Shown: positions 43,465 through 55,181 of the stretch, in pieces
Layout of the letters: the number at the start of each line of letters is the position of its first letter
Position numbering within the stretch: the stretch's first letter is position 1
Origin: Rhodosorus marinus
Taxonomy: Eukaryota; Rhodophyta; Stylonematophyceae; Stylonematales; Stylonemataceae
Reading direction: 5' to 3'
Assembly (NCBI GenBank): GCA_029953675.1
Contig: JAMWBK010000011.1
Coordinates: 372,001 to 436,000 of the forward strand
DNA: 64,000 bases
Notes under the pieces: model-generated
Told to the model about the DNA's origin: nothing
The model's database searches: none
What the model saw: the letters and a program-made list of their open reading frames with translations, nothing else
Made by a program: the position numbers and the translations under genes

Positions 43465-45976
43465 TCAGAACTCGTCTTTGTGAGCTAGAAGCTCATGCAT
43501 GCGTTTGGAGTCGTCTCTGCTTCTGCACCCGACGGTTGGAATCACCCGTTTTGGATTAAAATGCTTGACAAAGTCCTTGAGCTCGGAGAAACTGGAGTGT
43601 TCGGAGTATGAGACGTCGTAAACCACACAGTTGCCCTGCTGCCTCCGCGTTATTCCCGTTCCTTGTAGCGAAAGAAGCCGGACGAGTTATCAGTTTTCGT
43701 GCACAGGATGGCCTGGAGCTTCCGCGGTGAGCCGCTTCTGCACGTCGGCTTGTGCTACTCGTTCTCACCTCCTGCCTTCCATGTCCATCCGGTCGGCCGA
43801 ATAGCAACGACGTTGGAAAACCTGGAGCGGTGGTCCCGTAGACGTAGCTTCGCTCCCTTAAATGAGGCAATTCCCATCGATCCTACATGGATCCTAGCCA
43901 TCGAGGGGTCGCTTGTAATAAGCTTTTCGACGTGGTCTGGAAGCCCCTCGCTTTTCAGAATCGCAGCTCTGTACGGTTCCACAAAGACTTTCATTTCTAG
44001 TGATTCCGCTACGTTCAGATACAGCTAGGAACAGACCCGTTGAATGCGTGGGTCAGTTCTGAACTCGCAAAACACGAGTGTGGAGCAACTCTCATCTAAT
44101 TTTCCATACCTTTTCCTTTCCGAGCTGATAAGTTCCAAACAGGAACAGTGTGCGAGAATTGAAACTCTCCCGCTTCACGAGCGACAGGACAGCCTCGATG
44201 ATGATCCGCTGGTGAGGAAACGAGTATTTTGGATCGCAGTATGTCGTGTCGAGGTGCATCACATCCAAACGCCGCCCCTCACCACCAACAAGACCCACCA
44301 GAGCTTCATCCTTTGCGAACAAATCCTTATCGTAGCGACAGTCACCGGTATGCAGGATTGTCTTTCCGGTCGATTGCACCTGGTCGGCAAGAAGCACACG
44401 AGAGTCAACGACGCGAATGAAAGGGCACTGGGGACCGTTCGTTTACCCCCAGGACAAGCGCCAAAGACGTCCGTATAGAGTGGGCGTACCCGAAAGAGGA
44501 ACATGGCCGCTCCAGGACAGTGATTTGCATCACATGCGGTAACAAACGCACCATTGTCCTTGCCGCGAGGCGAGCCGATACCGAGATCCGGTACGAACAT
44601 CTCCTCGTTCAGTGTCAGGATCTGTATTCTCTCCTTGGGCACACCGAGCCTCAGCTGCACCAGCTTCGCGGTGATCTCGGTACAGAAGATCACGCCAGCT
44701 TTGAACGACTTGGAAAGCCCAGTATAGTGATCGGAATGGAAGTGGCTGAGGAAGAACTGCCTACAGACTCCTGGCTTTGCACGAAACGAGTCCACTGTAA
44801 ACGTCGTACCTGAGGTGGTGGAATCCATTGATGTTGGTGAATGTGTCGATGAGCATCCACACAACATTATGAAAGTCTACCTACCACCTACTTTCTTGTA
44901 GAACGGATGCTCCCGTTGTTGCCGCTGAACTGGGTTGGACGACGCTTCCTGACGTCGCTCTTTGTTAAATATTGGAAAAAGATTTACATCCTTGGTGCCT
45001 AGTACAGTCGAGTGTGAAGTAAAAAGCCATCCCCGGCGGTGCTACGACTTTTTCAGGGGCAGTCAATGGCGAGGCTGGCGAACCCGAGTTTCGGAAACGT
45101 ACCTTTCAAAGCCTTCAGGTTCCCTGTTTTCTTCTGTATCAAGGTTGAATCGCTCACTCCTAATTGTCTTCTTTCTGAGAACAGAGCGCCGAGTTCCACG
45201 AGGATCCTTTTGCGGCGTCCGATGCCCTCGATACCGACCTTGATGAGCTCGTCGTTGGTAGCGAGGCGGAGAGAGTCAAGGTCGGTATAGCCGTGACTTT
45301 TGAGCTTTGTCACTTCCTCCGCGATGTTCAGGCTAGTTGGAAAGTCCAAAAGAGAGAGCGCCGCCGCCCCTCTCACCTCCTCAGGTTGCGAGATTTGTTC
45401 CGGTTCTCTCTCCGTTGGTGAGCTTCTGCTGGCGTGATTTGAAGCTAACGGTAAAGCGACACGAATTTTCTTCCTGAAGATGGCGTAGTCTTTTCTAGTT
45501 GATGCTGAATCCAAGCACCGGTTTACGTGTGGCCCCAAAAGTGAAGATGAAAACCGATTGCCGCAGATCGGACATGACTGAGTTACTGGTGAAGAAACCA
45601 ATCCAGGTCGATGTCCAGCTACGACACAGCTGTTTTCTTTGTCCGAAATTTTGGCAGGAGCACCTCCAACTCCACCTTCCGCCAGCCGCTCTTCAGCTAC
45701 TCCACATCCGCGCTGGCACTTCAGCCAATTCAGGTCGATTGGATCGACATCCTTAGAACAAACATCGCGCTCACTTGAATGTTTCCGACTGTCTCCCAAA
45801 CTCTCTTCTGACCCACTAGACTCGATCTGAGCACTGTCCTCAAAACTCTCTCCAGCATTATCAAACTTCACATTCCCGGTATCCTTGGACGCCGTAGATC
45901 GACGTCGCCTCTTCAAGCGCAGCTCAAACTCTCTGACTCTCGAGAATTCACCATCCTCTTCGTCAGAGTCCTCCAT
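43465..45976 (-). CDS. SNM1/PSO2-type DNA crosslink-repair nuclease with UBZ4 and SAM domains, 6 exons
   Basis: Spliced model on -: exons 45103-45976, 44888-44998, 44490-44809, 44110-44379, 43769-44024 and 43465-43661. All junctions are GT-AG and in frame, 675 residues. A basic stretch (KRRRR) lies near the N-terminus. A UBZ4 finger (C135, C138, H150, C154; CPICGNRF...HVNRC) is followed by a SAM domain (~205-263, ending GIGRRKRILVELG). The metallo-beta-lactamase core has HFHSDH (351-356), DANHCPGA, LHTGDCRYD (D448) and LDTTYCDPKY. The DRMBL/beta-CASP end has GTYQLGKEK, RPTGWTW and YSEHSSF (H632). SNM1A-class enzymes are 5' exonucleases that digest past interstrand crosslinks, and UBZ4 recruits them to ubiquitinated PCNA. 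A SAM domain on an SNM1 protein is known from land plants, supporting plant-lineage affinity. Confidence 0.92.
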
Positions 45977-46511
45977 TATCGATCAGTACTTGACCTCTAA
46001 AGGCTCCCACCCTCCAGCTAGCAACATTCTGTCCAAACCGCTTCAAGCCCGATCCCCATGTACACAAATAACAGCTTTTTTAGCTAAGCGTTACTGTAAG
46101 TCAATAACCAATACATATCTCGTTTAATCCTTTAATATCCAATCATACATCTTAAAAATCATATAGCAACTCTTGCACAAGAATTAAAGTCTTTAATTGG
46201 TTTATAAAAATACGATTTACTAATTATTAACCTTTAAAGGCTTGATAAGTAAATAACCAGACTTTTGATTTGATGTTAAGAGTTATTAGATATATCTATA
46301 GCCAATTGACAATGAGAATGGAAAGGCTAGATTCTAGTTTTTATCAATAAACGCGAGTTTCAGTCAACGGTTGACGGGTGTAAGTTTTGGTATTCCACCG
46401 ATCACCGATTGGGGGGAAAGCTGTTTGGGCGGGTGAGAATGGGTTTGGAACGGGGAGGTGGGGGGGAGGTTTTCCAGGGTTAACAGTGACTGGGTTTAGT
46501 GTGTATAAAAG
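45977..46511. other. Divergent intergenic region (SNM1 / GH13)
   Basis: AT-rich centre flanked by leaders: C-rich next to SNM1 and G-rich next to the GH13 gene. TATAAAA at 46504-46510 lies directly against the ATG at 46512, so it is unlikely to be that gene's TATA box unless translation starts further downstream. Confidence 0.5.
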
Positions 46512-48552
46512 ATGAGTAGAATAGGTAAAGGGTTCACACTGTACGAGATCAACTCGCGTCCCTGGCTCTTTGAACTTCGGGAGAAGTATGGCGCCGAGGT
46601 TATTAGGACGATTGCTGACGTTCCGGATGCTGAGATTGAAAAGCTGAAGGAGTTTCGAGTCCACATGGTTTGGCTTCAAGGTGATAGAATCAAGTCTGGT
46701 GCAGCTTTTTTTTTTTGAGATTAAAACCCTTTGTGGAGACGACTGATCTCAGAAAGACACTCCTGGCTTTGCTTGTTCGTTTAGGAGTATGGAAGCTTGG
46801 AAAGTTTGGGCTGGAAATGGACAAGACTGAACCCGGTCGCGTCGGCGCGTACGGAAGAGTGCTCCCAGGTTTCACGGAAGATGACATCATCGGATCACCG
46901 TACGCTGTTGTAGAATACGTTGTAAACGAGGATATTGGGGGTGATGAGGCCCTGCAGGAGTTCAGAAAAAAACTCAGCGATCGCGGCATCAAACTGATGC
47001 TCGATCTCGTACCAAACGTGAGGATTATGACACCCGCTTATATCTTAGACTCGTTTGAAGCACTTCAGCAACTAATCATGGCCTTTCCACGATTTGCTGC
47101 GTCTGCATAACTAGCACATGGCAGTTGACTCTGAATGGATGAAGGACGAGGAGAAAAAGGAATATTTCGTTCGAAAGCCATCGTCAGGGTCAGATTTTAA
47201 CCCTCACGAGTTCATGGCGGACGGTACTGCGCATGGGAAGGTACTAGATATTCCAATGCTTCCAGGGTGTTGCCTCTTCGACCTAACAGTAACTCTTTCT
47301 CAATGCTTGATCTGGAGAAGGATCCTTACTGCGGCGCTTGGCCAGACACCGCGCAGCTCAACTACTTCAACCCGGAACTTCGAAAGGCCATGACGGAGGT
47401 ACTTGTCAAACTCGCGTCTTCCTGCGATGGACTGCGCGTGGACATGGCGATGCTCATTTTAAACAAGTGCCACAATCAAGTACGTGAACCTCAAAACCTG
47501 GAGACGCATAGGAGGAGCCTGGTAAGACTGATGTACTCCTTTCTCTGCGTGAATCATGAAGTGCTGGGGTCCTGTGTTGGCTGCCAATGGTTGGAGTACT
47601 CCTCAGGACGAATTTTGGGGAGATGCTATTAAAGCGATGAGGCAGAAGCACCCGGACATGATCCTTATGGCGGAAGTATACTGGGGCCTTGACAGCGAGT
47701 TGATCGAACTGGGTTTCGATGCAACGTACGACAAGGCCCTCTACGATACGACACTGTCCAGGCACCTGGACAATTTGAGGGGATATATTGGCTCCAAGTC
47801 CGAGGCTTTTCTGGCGCACTCTACCCACTTTGTGGAAAACCACGATGAGCCCAGAGCGGTGGCTGAGTTTGGAGGGAAAATGAATGCCAACTGTGCAGCT
47901 GCGCTGCAGTTTGCTCTTCCCGGCATACGGCTGCAGTTCCACGGACAAGTGAGTTGTTGTCAAGCCCACTCCAACCCCGTCGTTTCGAGGTTACTCACTT
48001 AATAGCCCTGCTGTTCGTCCTGCTTTGCCATGTCTAGTGGGCAGGTATTTCAAAAACTCTCGATGTTCATCTTAGACGACATGCGGAAGAACCTCGGGAC
48101 GAAAAGAACGAGAAGTACGTACCCTTACGAACCTATGATCCAGTCTTCTGTCCAACAGATTTCATATTATTTTATCCTGTCTGCTGACGTCTTGCCCTCT
48201 TGTAAGGTACTACAAACGGCTCAATGCCATTCTCGACGACGAGCTCTTTCGGAAGGGAAGCTTCAAGATGGTCGGTGCGCACGACGCTGGGGAGGGAGAC
48301 CGCCAGGTGTGGAGATTGACCACCTTCAAGTGGACCCTCGGCGCCCGAAAGTGCATCGCCGTTTTCAACTACTCCGACGAGGAATCCGGTGGGCACATCG
48401 CCCTAGACGATATCACTGCCACGGACAAGGAGTACAAGATTCAGGAACTCCTAGGCGGGAACGAGTACAGCAGAAATCCGGAGGAACTTAAGTCACGGGG
48501 CCTGTTCGTCTGGCTAAGACCGTTTGGAATGCAATTCTTCCAATACACATAA
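46512..48552 (+). CDS. GH13 alpha-amylase-family glycosidase, 7 exons
   Basis: Spliced model: exons 46512-46680, 46785-47017, 47115-47240, 47321-47479, 47607-47948, 48038-48114 and 48207-48552. All are GT-AG and in frame, 483 residues. It begins GFTLYEINSRPWLFEL, as in a group of GH13 proteins with no long N-terminal domain. Catalytic residues are visible: LDLVPNHMA, nucleophile D217 in GLRVDMAM, acid/base E252 in LMAEVYW, and D309 in VENHDEPRAV. All three fall in well-supported exons. No signal peptide is obvious, so a cytosolic role in alpha-glucan metabolism is likely. Exact specificity (hydrolase or transglycosylase) cannot be assigned. The intron 3 acceptor at 47320 was chosen because an earlier AG would give an in-frame stop. 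Confidence 0.88.
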
Positions 48553-49295
48553 AAGAGAGAGACATACAGAGACAGAGACAGAGAGTACAAGCCCAAAACC
48601 TTCCATGCAATGCCCACCAAGTCCATCTCAGCTACCGAAATCGACATTGACTACTATTCAATCCATATTTATATACATCAATCAAAACGTACTTGTCGCG
48701 GTGAACAAATATATATTGTTTTCAGTTCAAATACGTGCGGTTCACGAAGACCGACGCTTTATAATTTTTAATTCAATATAGATTCCCGCCATTTCCATCC
48801 ACAGAAGATGAAATATTGAAGCAATTCAACAGAGGTAAATATGTGCATCCAAAACCAAAGCGGTCAAATTTTAATGAGCGCCATGGCTGGAGGGGTGTGA
48901 GATATTGATTGAACTGTATTCGTATATCGTTGTTATATTACTGACTCAGTCTCTATTGATCGAAAGGTTTATTTTATCAACAGTAGAAGGGGTTATGATA
49001 ATCGAATTAATAATAGTTTATGAATTATGTAGTCTATATTTGATAATAGTGATTGAGGATGGTGGTAGATCGATAGGTTTGGTCCGTTGTTGAGGGGAAG
49101 GGGATGGATGGATCATTTAGGGTTGCCTGGTCTGGTTGAAAGGATTGCTTGTGTGAAGGATTGGGTCAGATATCGAGCGCCCCGAACTCGTTTGTTGAAG
49201 GAGTCGTTGTTGAAAGCAGTTGTGATTTCTTTTTCTGTCTGGTTTTGGTGTGTTTGACGGCTTTTGTTTTTAGTACTTTGGGACTTTAAGTCGAT
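48553..49295. other. Intergenic; AT-rich, then G/T-rich leader
   Basis: GA-repeats (GACAGAGACAGAGACAGAGA) begin just after the GH13 stop. From about 49060 to 49295 the + strand is G/T-rich. No gene is seen. Confidence 0.5.
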
Positions 49296-50769
49296 ATGCT
49301 GCGTTCGGGGTCTGGGGTTGCGGCTTGGAAGAGAGGATGGGAGGTGGGACGTCGAGGCACGTCAGCGATGGCGGGAAAGCTTCCACGTAAGAACTTGGGG
49401 GGTACTGGTAGTGAAAAGAAGGACGAGACGGGTGTGCAGACGGCCATCCAACTGGCGGACTATGTTCAGGCGAATGTAAGAGTGTACCGTCGAGAATTTT
49501 TTTGGAGAAGAATCGAACTGAATAGTCACCTATCGATTAAACTTTGGAATAGGCCCAGATGAAAGCCAGTCGACTGGAACCGGCACTAATGGCAGCCCCC
49601 AAAAAGAACAGGTGGGTAAACTTCAGCGGTATGTCCTTGTGCAGCGATGGACAAAGCGTTGTCATGAAGGCAGACCTCCAAACGGACCCAACCAGATCGC
49701 CACACGCTAGAGGAGAAAAATACACGCTGGAGGCGCTTGTGAGCGTACAACTCACCTTTTTCGACAAGACTAGATTGAGCGGCTTGAAGCGGGGAGATAC
49801 AGTTTTCGTGTCGGGGCCACTCAAAACCTGGCGGAAGGACAGTAATTCCGATATCGACGGCAAAGGAGAGGTACCATTACACAGCTTATCTCCGGGGCTC
49901 GCGCTATCATGAACTCGATCTAAGCCACTCATCCCGGAACTACTATCACGTGATTGTCTAGATGGTGACACCTGAGGTGAACTTTTCTGGTGGATTCTCG
50001 ATTCCAGAGGGTTCCGCGCTGAACTCAGTTCCGGTACAAGACATCGTCGCCCTGGGACGCAGTGCTTCAGCCGTGTATCACCAGTTCTTCGAGAACGGGT
50101 ACGATCTGGAGGAAGTGAACGAGATTGCGTGCAAGGGGCGGATGAAGACCACTACCATTCTCATTCAGCTCGCGAAAGCCGCCCGGCTCAGACTTCCCGT
50201 CGACTGGGAGAGGCTCGTTTCAGCGGCGTACATCAATCAGCCAAACCACCTCTCGATGAGAGATCTTAAAGGTGCGATTCTAAGTCAAAATTTCATCAAG
50301 CAGCGCTCACAAAATCGGAGCTTCCGGAAGATCCTAAAAGGCAGAAACCAATTTCCACAGATGCCATTGCTACTGGAGGACCAAAAAGACTGACAGACGT
50401 GTTGAACCAGCTGCCGATCGAGAAAGTCATGTACCAAGCAGACCACGGCATCGTCCAAGGGAACGCTCTGGCGTTTGCTCAGATTAGGATTGCTCAGGCA
50501 TATCTCGAGATCCACGGAAAAGACGCGAACTGTACGTAGAGGCCTAATCCAGAGCTTCTGTTGCCTTTTTCTCGCTTCACTGCCGATGGCTTGTCTAAAT
50601 CGGTCCACAAAAAAATCGTATGAAACCAGTGGACATTGGAGCTGCTGTGGAAGCGGACGCAGAATCCATTGCCGATGAACCAGAGAAGGACTTTGCCGAA
50701 GGCATCCTGGCGCAGCATCTGATGGTGCCGGACTTCACTTCACCGGAACCCAGCGTCAAGACTCTTTAG
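49296..50769 (+). CDS. OB-fold + HTH_40 (RecQ/WRN C-terminal-like) protein, 5 exons
   Basis: Spliced model: exons 49296-49475, 49553-49870, 49962-50271, 50301-50531 and 50630-50769, ~392 residues. The N-terminus (MLRSGSGVAAWKRGWEVGRR) is basic, possibly an organellar presequence. Exon 2 looks like an SSB/OB-type beta barrel (RWVNFSGMSL, LEALVSVQLTFFDKTRL, GDTVFVSGPLKTW). Exons 3-4 form a helix-turn-helix like the HTH_40 domain of RecQ-family C-termini: LGRSASAVYHQFFENGYDLE, TTTILIQLAKAA, LPVDWERL, ending in AQIRIAQAYLEIHG. Together these suggest a nucleic-acid-binding protein, perhaps an organellar ssDNA-binding factor; no helicase motifs are present. Intron 3 (50272-50300) would be only 29 nt, or 32 if the next AG is used. 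The alternative is a frameshift. Confidence 0.68.
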
Positions 50770-50929
50770 AGTTTCTTATGAAAGCGAGTTTCAGCTTGTT
50801 GTAGAGATTCATCTTAGGGTTTCGTGCAGATCGATCTGGGGAGCTCTGAGGGAACCACTGGTGGCCGGTTTTGGTTTAAGCTCGTTGCGTTTGCTTCTTG
50901 AGGCAGTTCGAACGTTATTATGTGTTTTT

Positions 50930-51676
50930 TTAGCTATGGTGAGAATACGAATTACAAGGCCGCATCTTCAGGTACTTGAACGCAGCGTTCATGTTGGTGT
51001 CCTTCTGATCGGAGGTGCAGAAACCAATAAAGGCTTGGGCATTGAGTTCGGCTGGTTTCACGTGAGCCAAGCGGTTTAGATCAAAAGACTGCGCAAAAGT
51101 ATCCTTCATGTTCGAGTACATGGAGGTTATGTCCAGGCCCATTGATGTCGTTCCCCGCGATCGTCCAAACTCGACAGCGACGCTGTCTCCAAGGAAGAAG
51201 ATTCGAACGCTCCCTCGGCTGCGCGAGGCTTCACCATGGAAGGCCAGATCAAATCGGCCATCAACCCGCTCAGCCGTTGCCTTCAAGGTCTTTTCGTTTG
51301 CTTTGATCAACCCGGCCCAGACCCAGTTCTTCTTGTCGTAATACACGACCAATCCGCAGCGATCTAAATCCCGACCCTCGTCCAGTTTCAGCAAACTTTC
51401 CGCCACAGTCTTGTCTCGAGTCCAAGCCCCGTACATATGAAAGCGATCATCGAACGCTGTAGCTTCCCATGAGGAAGATGAAGAAGACCCTCCACTACTC
51501 GACGATCCTCCTCCTCTTTCGCTTGGTCTCGCTTCCAAGCCGCTCGGAACCACGGTCATCCATCCATCCTCAATCTCATCACTACCTACAGGAACTTCCA
51601 CGTTCCCAACGGAAACCCAGATAGGAGGAAGCTCCAGATCCTTGTTTCCTTTGACGTCAATGGCTTCGCCTTCCAT
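50930..51676 (-). CDS. Divergent DUF1349-like (concanavalin-fold) protein
   Basis: The open frame begins at 51721 but the first ATG is at 51676, giving 248 residues. An unseen upstream exon is possible (acceptor-like CAGTCTAG at about 51730). A Ser/Gly linker (SSSSGGSSSSSS) is followed by DRCGLVVYYDKKNWVWAGL, which lines up with the DUF1349 core FDQAGLMVRYSADCWIKTGL of the gene at 56.85 kb. The C-terminal FIGFCTSDQKDTNMNAAFKY parallels VGLFVACP...ACFDY of the same protein. DUF1349 has a concanavalin/jelly-roll fold linked to carbohydrate recognition. Similarity is at the pattern level only, so this is a tentative assignment. Confidence 0.55.
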   Translation of the reverse strand: MEGEAIDVKGNKDLELPPIWVSVGNVEVPVGSDEIEDGWMTVVPSGLEARPSERGGGSSSSGGSSSSSSWEATAFDDRFHMYGAWTRDKTVAESLLKLDEGRDLDRCGLVVYYDKKNWVWAGLIKANEKTLKATAERVDGRFDLAFHGEASRSRGSVRIFFLGDSVAVEFGRSRGTTSMGLDITSMYSNMKDTFAQSFDLNRLAHVKPAELNAQAFIGFCTSDQKDTNMNAAFKYLKMRPCNSYSHHS

Positions 51677-51721
51677 TCTTTCGACAGAATACGAGGAAGA
51701 AAGCCCATAAAACGAATCCAA

Positions 51722-53650
51722 ATCAATCCAGCCTAGACTGCAAGTTGATACACTTCAGCTCTTCACTAGCCACCAGTAAATCCTTCCAAGGACCGATCAG
51801 ATTCGCTCGCCGAAGAATCCGTTAAGAATCTCGAGCTCAACTAACAGACTCGGCAGGTAGCCCTGAGCAAATTCGGGCTGCCGGCCGCTTCACCAACTAC
51901 GACTAGTCGAAGAATAAGACTGAAGCAGCTTGAAGCAACAACAGCTTCTCGAAAACTGCTTTTTTACTGTTTGACTTGCTGCTCATGCGCAATTGATACC
52001 TAACTCAATAACCTGACTAGAAGAGGTCGGATAGGCATGCCTTTTGGGAGGATGTCTCACACGACCTCTCACAATATCCGAAGAATCGAGGACGTCATCT
52101 ATATGGCAGCAAACACGGCGTCCCTGCTGAGAAGATCCACGTTGAAGTGTGGCTTCCAACGGTGCTGGCAAGGTGGCGGGGTTTTTGGGAGTCTCTCAAT
52201 GATTGTTGCCTTAAGCCAACCTTGGATGGTGCAGTTTCCCGGCGATGCTGTCCAGCTTATTACGTTTAGAGAGCGCTATCCGAACCGTGGTTTTGGGGAG
52301 CGAGTTTCCTCGTCAGCTATTATTTACGTCAAAGACCACCCGACAGTTATTTCTGGAAAAGGTGGTTGCCGTGGTGACCACAATCAAGCCCTTTGCATAT
52401 GGCAAGCATGGGGCTTCACCACAGCAATCATGTCTCTAGACCTGACTGTCGGTCTTGGCTATCTTAAGCTCCTTTAGGCTACGGTGTTCACCCTTTGCTT
52501 TTTGGCCAACGAACAGTCTTTCGATGAAAGTCATCGCCCAAAACCTGGGACCTTACTCAAGGCTAGAAACCTCGCGGTCTCCCTTAACAGCATCGTGCAT
52601 CGTAGGCACCAACCACCTTGAAACTTCCCTGCCGAAAAAACTCGTCCAGATGTTGCGAGCCCGCAAAGTGGGAACTGCTTTCCCGCCGAGATCGCACGAG
52701 TGAAGAGCGTTCAGGCACGCTCCCAGCTAGGAAATGTGGTACAGTAGCCCTTCACTGACCGAAACAAGTTGTGAACGGTCGACCAAGTCGACAAGAGAGT
52801 TGTCAACGGCTGGACAGGTCAAGAAGGGGCCAAAACAGTAGCGACTAGTCGATTTCCCATAGCAGTACAACTTGAATGTGCTTCCACAAGCAACAGCTAA
52901 ACAGCCAGAAAACCGTAGCTGGTAGACTTGACTGTTTGCGATAGTTTGAAGACCAAAGGAGGACCAATTCTCCTAGTGGAAAATTTTAAGCGTGCAACAG
53001 AGCATTGAGCCATTTGGAGTACCATGGAAAAATAGCGCAATCAAGAGACAAAGACGTATGCAGAACAGGATAAACGACTGTGAAAGGTATGTTCTAAAGA
53101 GAAATTGGTCGCAACGTCCGAGACAACACCACGCTCACTGATTAACTGGCTGGAGACAGAATTCTCAGAAGGGTTTAGACAACCGGAACAGTACCCTCAA
53201 GGGAGGAAAAGCGGCGAGGAGTCCGGAAGATCTTGGAAGAGAAAGAAGCGTAAAGCAGTTAGTTTTGTACTACGCTTACCAAGAATTTAAACAGTACAAC
53301 TCTGTGCAAGGACTGGTAAACGGGCTACACAAAACCAAACAAAGCCGCGAGCCTGAGAAGCCGGAGAAACCGGAGAAATCGGCCGGTCGAATCAGTCCGA
53401 CTCGTGTTCACGTAGCGTCAATCATTCGGTTGGAACCCCGAAACATCCTTTCGACTGTGCGAATGTGGTCAGTGCCTCCCGAGTCCAGGATGAGCTTGTC
53501 CTCGTTCTTGCTCGCCTGAATTCCCCCGTGGAACTTTCTTGGCGGCTCGTCACCTTCGGGTACGGGAACACGCAGATCCTAGGCTAACTGGGAAGGGAGG
53601 AAGGCTGTAGGAGTACGTATGCTGACTTGGCGATCCCCAATCCCCAATCA
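51722..53650. other. Long intergenic stretch
   Basis: No gene is recognised. A + frame at 52037-52477 and overlapping frames near 52.25-52.44 kb may be decayed retroelement sequence but show no diagnostic motif. Confidence 0.4.
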
Positions 53651-53689
53651 TCGCCCTATTTTCCCGCCTCCTCTCGACGCCGGGGAACC

Positions 53690-53899
53690 CCTGAGGTTCG
53701 TACGCGAAGCGCAAGGAGACATGTACGCGGACGTTTTGCGAATGCGCAGCTTTGGGAATCTGCGATGACGCCTCGCCTAGTCCCGTTTGTGATTGAGTCG
53801 TTTGGGTTGCTGGACGGTACAGGAGCTGCTTGCCTCAAAGACTGGTTTCTTGAGCGCCAGACTGCACTCTCTGAACTGCCGAGAACAATATGTTGGTGA
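53690..53899 (+). mobile_element. Non-LTR retrotransposon 3' scrap (RLE C-terminus)
   Basis: The frame reads RRHVRGRFANAQ, then RLVPFVIESFGLLDGTGAAC. This matches the end of the element at 5.6 kb (LHYKEVLRGQN, VLVPFIFETFGRMGQAS) in spacing and key residues (VPF-(V/I)-E-(S/T)-FG). No other part of an element is intact nearby. It is an old fragment on the opposite strand. Confidence 0.6.
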
Positions 53900-54787
53900 A
53901 AGTGTTCAGGGCCAAGCCCACACCGCTTGAAAGTCCCACTTGATGCGCTGGGATCGCTTAGATTGTCTCTCTCCACTCGCAACTGCTTCAGGGGTTGGGT
54001 TGTGCAAGCAACGTTTATGCGGAAACAGCTAAGCGCTTCGCCACTAGGCAGAGGTTGGGGATTAAAAGCGGAAAACTGAACACACGCATTCCACTGGTTA
54101 AGACAGTTGGGACCTCCTTTGTTCGATCCCAATCGATTCAGCGTCCCCGTGCAGATCGAGAAACGGGATCAATACCTAGTGTTCGCGGAAAAAAAAGAAA
54201 CTACTCCCCACAACGGAGGGATCACCCGCACAAAGAATGGCTTACATGCCCCAATATGATTAGCGTGCCAGGAAAGTCTTATTGTTTTGCCCAAAGTCAC
54301 ATTCCGTTCTCTCCTTATCCGACTGCACCAGACGTAAACTTCCCGCGCTTTTCTTTCGGCATGTAAATAAAATTTAAACAATTCAAGTACTAAACAATCA
54401 TGCATGGAGACAGTAGACAATCCAAAAACTAGAACGGCCTATTTTACAGAAATAATGACTGAACTTACTACTATTTCCTTAATAAAAATAAGTAAACAGT
54501 CATTATAAACACTTCATCCCAGCTTTGAACGATTTTAGGATCTCAGGAAGGATAAGCGATTTTGTAAAATGATATTAATTATGTATGCAGTCTTTATTGA
54601 AGTTTTTTGATTGAAGAACTTGCGACCTCCTTTTTTTTGGTGGCGAACGAATGTATTGGCATTTAGGGGTTTTGAAGGGGATGCTTGGATGCATTTGGAT
54701 GTGCAGGGGAGAGGCAAAGGATGAGCATTGAAGACCTTGAATTGAAAATCTGTGCGGAATACCTGTTTTTGCTGCTCACAAGAACCG
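53900..54787. other. Intergenic; nothing recognised
   Basis: Open frames on both strands at 53.9-54.4 kb have unstable composition and no motif. From about 54600 to 54787 the + strand turns G/T-rich, as in leaders. Confidence 0.4.
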
Positions 54788-55181
54788 ATGCTTCGTGCCA
54801 GAGCACGGGATTTGATCCGTGGCGGCTATGTTACTCGGAGAAACCTCTCTTCAAAGCCTGGTAAGAAGGACAAGATACACAAAAACGAAGTGGTAATTAA
54901 AGCGGATTGCGAGCCTAGTACGAGCCGAAAGGGGAGCGACGTAAGACTTGCAAAACAGGAGTGATCTGGTTTTCGGATTGCTGTTCTAATTGATATGCGC
55001 TTCTGCTCTTGGAGACGACAGGTACGCGTCCAATCGGCTCGAAGGACGAGAAAGTTTGTTCCGATAGGAAACGCCTGGACCAGCGTGAACAGTACGTGTT
55101 CTTCATGGTGGATGGATGGACAGACAGAGCAGCAAACTTTGTTGAGGAGAGGAGAGAGCCAATCTCCGGAAGCGATGGTGA
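54788..55181 (+). CDS. Possible small mitochondrial-type protein, 3 exons
   Basis: Exon 1 (54788-54860) encodes MLRARARDLIRGG...RRNLSSKPG, a convincing arginine-rich, acid-free-looking presequence ending in a typical cleavage context. A GTAAGA donor follows. Exon 2 (55022-55091) gives TRPIGSKDEKVCSDRKRLDQ. A GTACGT donor and an AG at 55155-55156 would join it to ANLRKRW and a stop (55157-55181), making ~55 residues. The splice model is in frame but rests on very little sequence and has no recognised family. A + frame at 55.1-55.46 kb in a different phase could instead be the real downstream exon. Confidence 0.3.

Noticed and set aside
43150-43488. 112-residue + frame
   Set aside because: Overlaps the well-supported last SNM1 exon on the opposite strand.
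46504-46510. TATAAAA as TATA box of the GH13 gene
   Set aside because: It ends one base before the ATG that starts the conserved N-terminus, too close to act for that start codon.
52037-52477. 146-residue + frame
   Set aside because: No conserved motif; competing frames over the same bases are equally open. Possibly decayed retroelement but not demonstrable by eye.
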